Source of the DNA: CAYSHJ01 sp964589725
GTDB lineage: Bacteria; Planctomycetota; Planctomycetia; Planctomycetales; Planctomycetaceae
Direction of reading: 5' to 3'
Assembly: GCA_964589725.1 (NCBI GenBank)
Contig: CAZPUJ010000482.1
Coordinates: 1-13,962, forward strand
DNA length: 13,962 nt
The position numbers were made by a program, and so were the translations under genes. The notes beneath the pieces were generated by a model. That model had not been told where the DNA came from. It ran no database searches and was given only the letters and a program-made list of their open reading frames with translations. The stretch's first letter is position 1. Each line of letters opens with the position of its first letter. This document shows, piece by piece, positions 11,985 through 13,962 of the stretch.

Positions 11985-13962
11985 TCACGGCTTCGAGACC
12001 GTCACGAACACCGGCTCCGCGGCAAACGTCGTCTTCACGACGAAGTTCAGCGAGATGTTGGCGGTAAGACCGATGAGTTGGCGTTCGACCGGCGCGGCGT
12101 TCTTGTCAGCCGTCAGCGTGATCGTCCCTTGAGTCGCTCCGTTGCTGAGCAGCGTTTTGCTCTTGTTACCGTCGAGTGTTACGCCGGGCGGGAGCGTGTC
12201 CGCGAAGAGCGAGAGATGCGTCATCGTCACGTCGAGCGTCACGTTGGCCTTGAAGTCGGGGGCGCGGTCCAGTGTGACGTCGATTATCTTGGACTCGCCC
12301 GGCATGAGCGTGATGTCGGCGGTGCTCAGCTTGATGCCGCGGATGTCGTGCGGTGGGATGACTGCGAGGACGTGTTGCTCGACAGGCCAATGGTTGCGGC
12401 CTCCGCCGGGGTTGTAGATTTCCTGATATGGCACGGCAGTCGCGGCCAGTTCGGTCATCTGGCCGTCCGCTTGAGCGTGAACCGCAGTGCCGCGAATGAC
12501 GATGGGCGAGACCACTCGGCCCGCTTCGGGAGTCGCTTTGAAGACGATGCAGCCGTCAACGCTCTTGTCCGGCAGGATCCGCCCACACTCGGCGATGATG
12601 CCGCTCGGCAGACCGTCCACATGCAACTGCACCGCGCCGGTGAAGCCGTTCTTGCGCTCGACTTTCACCCACACGACCCCGTTCACGCCGGGCGACAGGT
12701 TCGTCTTGTCAGTGTCAGCGAAGAGAGTGAAATACGGCCGAGCCTGCGTGACCTCGATGGCGTACATGAACGATTCGCCGCCGCGCAGGTGCATGTCGCG
12801 GATCTCCAGCACATATTTGCCGTCGGCCGGAATCGAAAAACTTTCGATCCACGAATCCTGCGAGCCGCGTTTGCCCAGCCGCAGGTCGTCATTCTCGGCG
12901 AGCGTCTGCCCTTTGTCGTTGACGATCCGAATCGTCGAATCGAGTTCCGATTGCAGCCGCCGCGCTTTGACCTCGAACGAGAGCTTGTCGTCTTTCTTCG
13001 CCTCGAAGACGAAACAATCGACGTCCCCGGGAGCTTCGATGCGACCGTTGATGACGCAGGGCAGGCTGAAGGCTGAGGGCTGAGAGGCGAGGGTTTTCGC
13101 TGCGTCATTGTTGTCGTCGGTTGGTTCCACGACGACCGGCAGCGCGGTGACGTAGGTGGCGACAGGGTTGCTCGGTCGTAGGCCAGCCTTTCCAGGCTGA
13201 CCCGAATTGGAACCGACGTCTTTCGGAGCGCTCGAGTCAGCCTGGAAAGGCTGACCTACGGCGAACGGCAACCGCAGGCGATTGAGACCCAGCGGAAGAT
13301 CGCTTGACGGCGTGAGCGTCACCGCTGGATCGGCCGGAAGCTGCGAGCCAATGGCCGTGAGCTTAGTCTCCTTTCCCGCCGTGATCGCCAGCGGAAACAC
13401 GCTCCGCACGAACGGCCGCGAATGAATCTCAACCGCATATTCCCAATACTGATTGCCGTTGTAGCGCACGTCGCGCATCTCCAGCAGATACTCGCCGGCC
13501 TGTTCAAAACGATGGCACAAGAACGGATCGCCGTGAAACACGTTGTCCGCCGCCGCGACCGTCGAACCTTGTGCGTTGCGGATCGTCAGGATCGGGTCGC
13601 TGTGTGTTTGCAGGTCGTGAATTCGATCCTGCAGCCGCTGCGAGCGGACATGAAACACCAGCGACTGCCCGGCCTCGACCTTGAATTTGAAGAAGTCCAC
13701 GTCCTCAGCCTTCTCGATGCTGCCGCAAACGGTCGCCGGCAGCGTGATGGCTTGAGCCTCGGCCACCGAGTCGTTCTTGGCCTGTTCGACGACCACCGGA
13801 TCTTCGACCACGACCAACTGTGCGACCGTGCTGATCCCCTGCGGCGTGAGCACTCGCAGATCGCGCACCCCCGGCATCGCGTCCGCCGCGACCGCCACTT
13901 TGATCTTGAGCGCCGTGACGTTCGGCGACTTGTCATCCTTCTTCACCTCCGGCGGCACAACC
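11985..13962 (-). CDS. PPC-domain secreted protein, 5' end beyond the window
   Basis: At least 657 residues, open at the right edge (frame still coding at 13961), with the stop TGA at 11987-11985. Counting from the GTG at 13958, two pre-peptidase C-terminal (PPC) beta-sandwich domains are visible. The first is at about 56-178 (EDPVVVEQAKNDSVAEAQAI, EDVDFFKFKVEAGQSLVFHV, YLLEMRD); the second is at about 275-405 (PGDVDCFVFEAKKDDKLSFE, KYVLEIRDMHLRGGESFMYA). Beta-rich Ig-like segments follow to the C-terminus. Planctomycetes have many such large secreted proteins; PPC domains are binding or spacer modules, and no protease is visible in this part. Residues about 233-262 come from an inserted palindrome, and SQPSAFSLP (292-300) from a 7-bp repeat. 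Its 3' end adjoins a cut toxin gene. Confidence 0.85.
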   Translation of the reverse strand, partial: VVPPEVKKDDKSPNVTALKIKVAVAADAMPGVRDLRVLTPQGISTVAQLVVVEDPVVVEQAKNDSVAEAQAITLPATVCGSIEKAEDVDFFKFKVEAGQSLVFHVRSQRLQDRIHDLQTHSDPILTIRNAQGSTVAAADNVFHGDPFLCHRFEQAGEYLLEMRDVRYNGNQYWEYAVEIHSRPFVRSVFPLAITAGKETKLTAIGSQLPADPAVTLTPSSDLPLGLNRLRLPFAVGQPFQADSSAPKDVGSNSGQPGKAGLRPSNPVATYVTALPVVVEPTDDNNDAAKTLASQPSAFSLPCVINGRIEAPGDVDCFVFEAKKDDKLSFEVKARRLQSELDSTIRIVNDKGQTLAENDDLRLGKRGSQDSWIESFSIPADGKYVLEIRDMHLRGGESFMYAIEVTQARPYFTLFADTDKTNLSPGVNGVVWVKVERKNGFTGAVQLHVDGLPSGIIAECGRILPDKSVDGCIVFKATPEAGRVVSPIVIRGTAVHAQADGQMTELAATAVPYQEIYNPGGGRNHWPVEQHVLAVIPPHDIRGIKLSTADITLMPGESKIIDVTLDRAPDFKANVTLDVTMTHLSLFADTLPPGVTLDGNKSKTLLSNGATQGTITLTADKNAAPVERQLIGLTANISLNFVVKTTFAAEPVFVTVSKP
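13064..13084. repeat. Three tandem 7-bp units inside the PPC gene
   Basis: GGCTGAA, GGCTGAG and GGCTGAG in a row, followed by an AGGCGAG variant. On the coding strand it reads in frame as SQPSAFS, in the linker just before the second PPC domain's GRIEAPGDVD segment. Confidence 0.6.
13178..13259. repeat. Palindromic element translated in frame inside the PPC gene
   Basis: A 24-bp arm at 13178-13201 (GTAGGCCAGCCTTTCCAGGC and 4 more bases) is the reverse complement of 13236-13259 with one mismatch. The 34-bp loop is also coding. On the minus strand it reads AVGQPFQAD...GQPGKAGLRP with no stop. It lies between the first and second PPC domains, a tolerant linker. Confidence 0.85.

Noticed and set aside
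11799..13076. 425-codon plus-strand frame opposite the PPC gene
   Set aside because: It starts inside a toxin-antitoxin remnant, has no domain pattern and mirrors a well-supported minus-strand protein; high G+C gives long antisense frames.

Overview
The window looks like part of a high-G+C planctomycete (Planctomycetota) chromosome. The evidence is the combination of a sialidase-type secreted enzyme, giant WD40-repeat proteins, a PPC-domain secreted protein, many small toxin-antitoxin modules and a dense set of long intergenic palindromes, one of which is carried in frame inside a coding gene. This assignment comes from gene content and style, not from a marker gene.

Layout. Bases 2-1027 hold the 3' part of a gene whose frame is open at the left edge: the end of an SGNH/GDSL hydrolase domain fused to a sialidase-like (BNR) domain. 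Bases 1066-4906 are a tandem WD40 locus: a 13-codon tail remnant of a lost copy, then two membrane-anchored WD40 proteins with 14 and 9 near-identical 42-residue repeats. Their intergenic DNA is duplicated with them.

Bases 4907-11984 are an accessory region of toxin-antitoxin genes embedded in two families of long imperfect palindromes. Family A has copies near 5086, 6466, 7440 and 11010. Family B has an intact copy at 6765-7080 and a second copy split in two. Modules present are an MNT/HEPN pair (5583-6333), an addiction-module antitoxin with a cut RelE/ParE-like toxin (7166-7435), an intact DUF2281/VapC pair (7806-8488), a minus-strand antitoxin with a cut PIN toxin (10532-10938) and a second addiction-module remnant (11785-11984). 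In three modules the toxin is broken, and the break falls at a dispersed palindrome (two cases) or at the end of the next gene (one case). An IS4-family element (about 8659-10432) with a frameshifted transposase sits at the tip of the second family B palindrome and itself carries a roughly 150-bp MITE-like insertion flanked by a 9-bp direct repeat. A small ABM-fold gene (11425-11709) lies to the right.

Bases 11985-13962 (minus strand) are the 3' part of a large secreted PPC-domain protein that is open at the right edge and has a palindrome translated inside it.

The most interesting items are: (1) the paired WD40 proteins, whose repeats are nearly identical except at positions expected on the top face of the propeller, a pattern that suggests repeat shuffling and diversified binding; (2) the palindrome families, two copies of which each lost one arm between internal direct repeats; (3) the HEPN gene, which has no canonical start codon; and (4) a stem-loop that covers the transposase ribosome-binding site.
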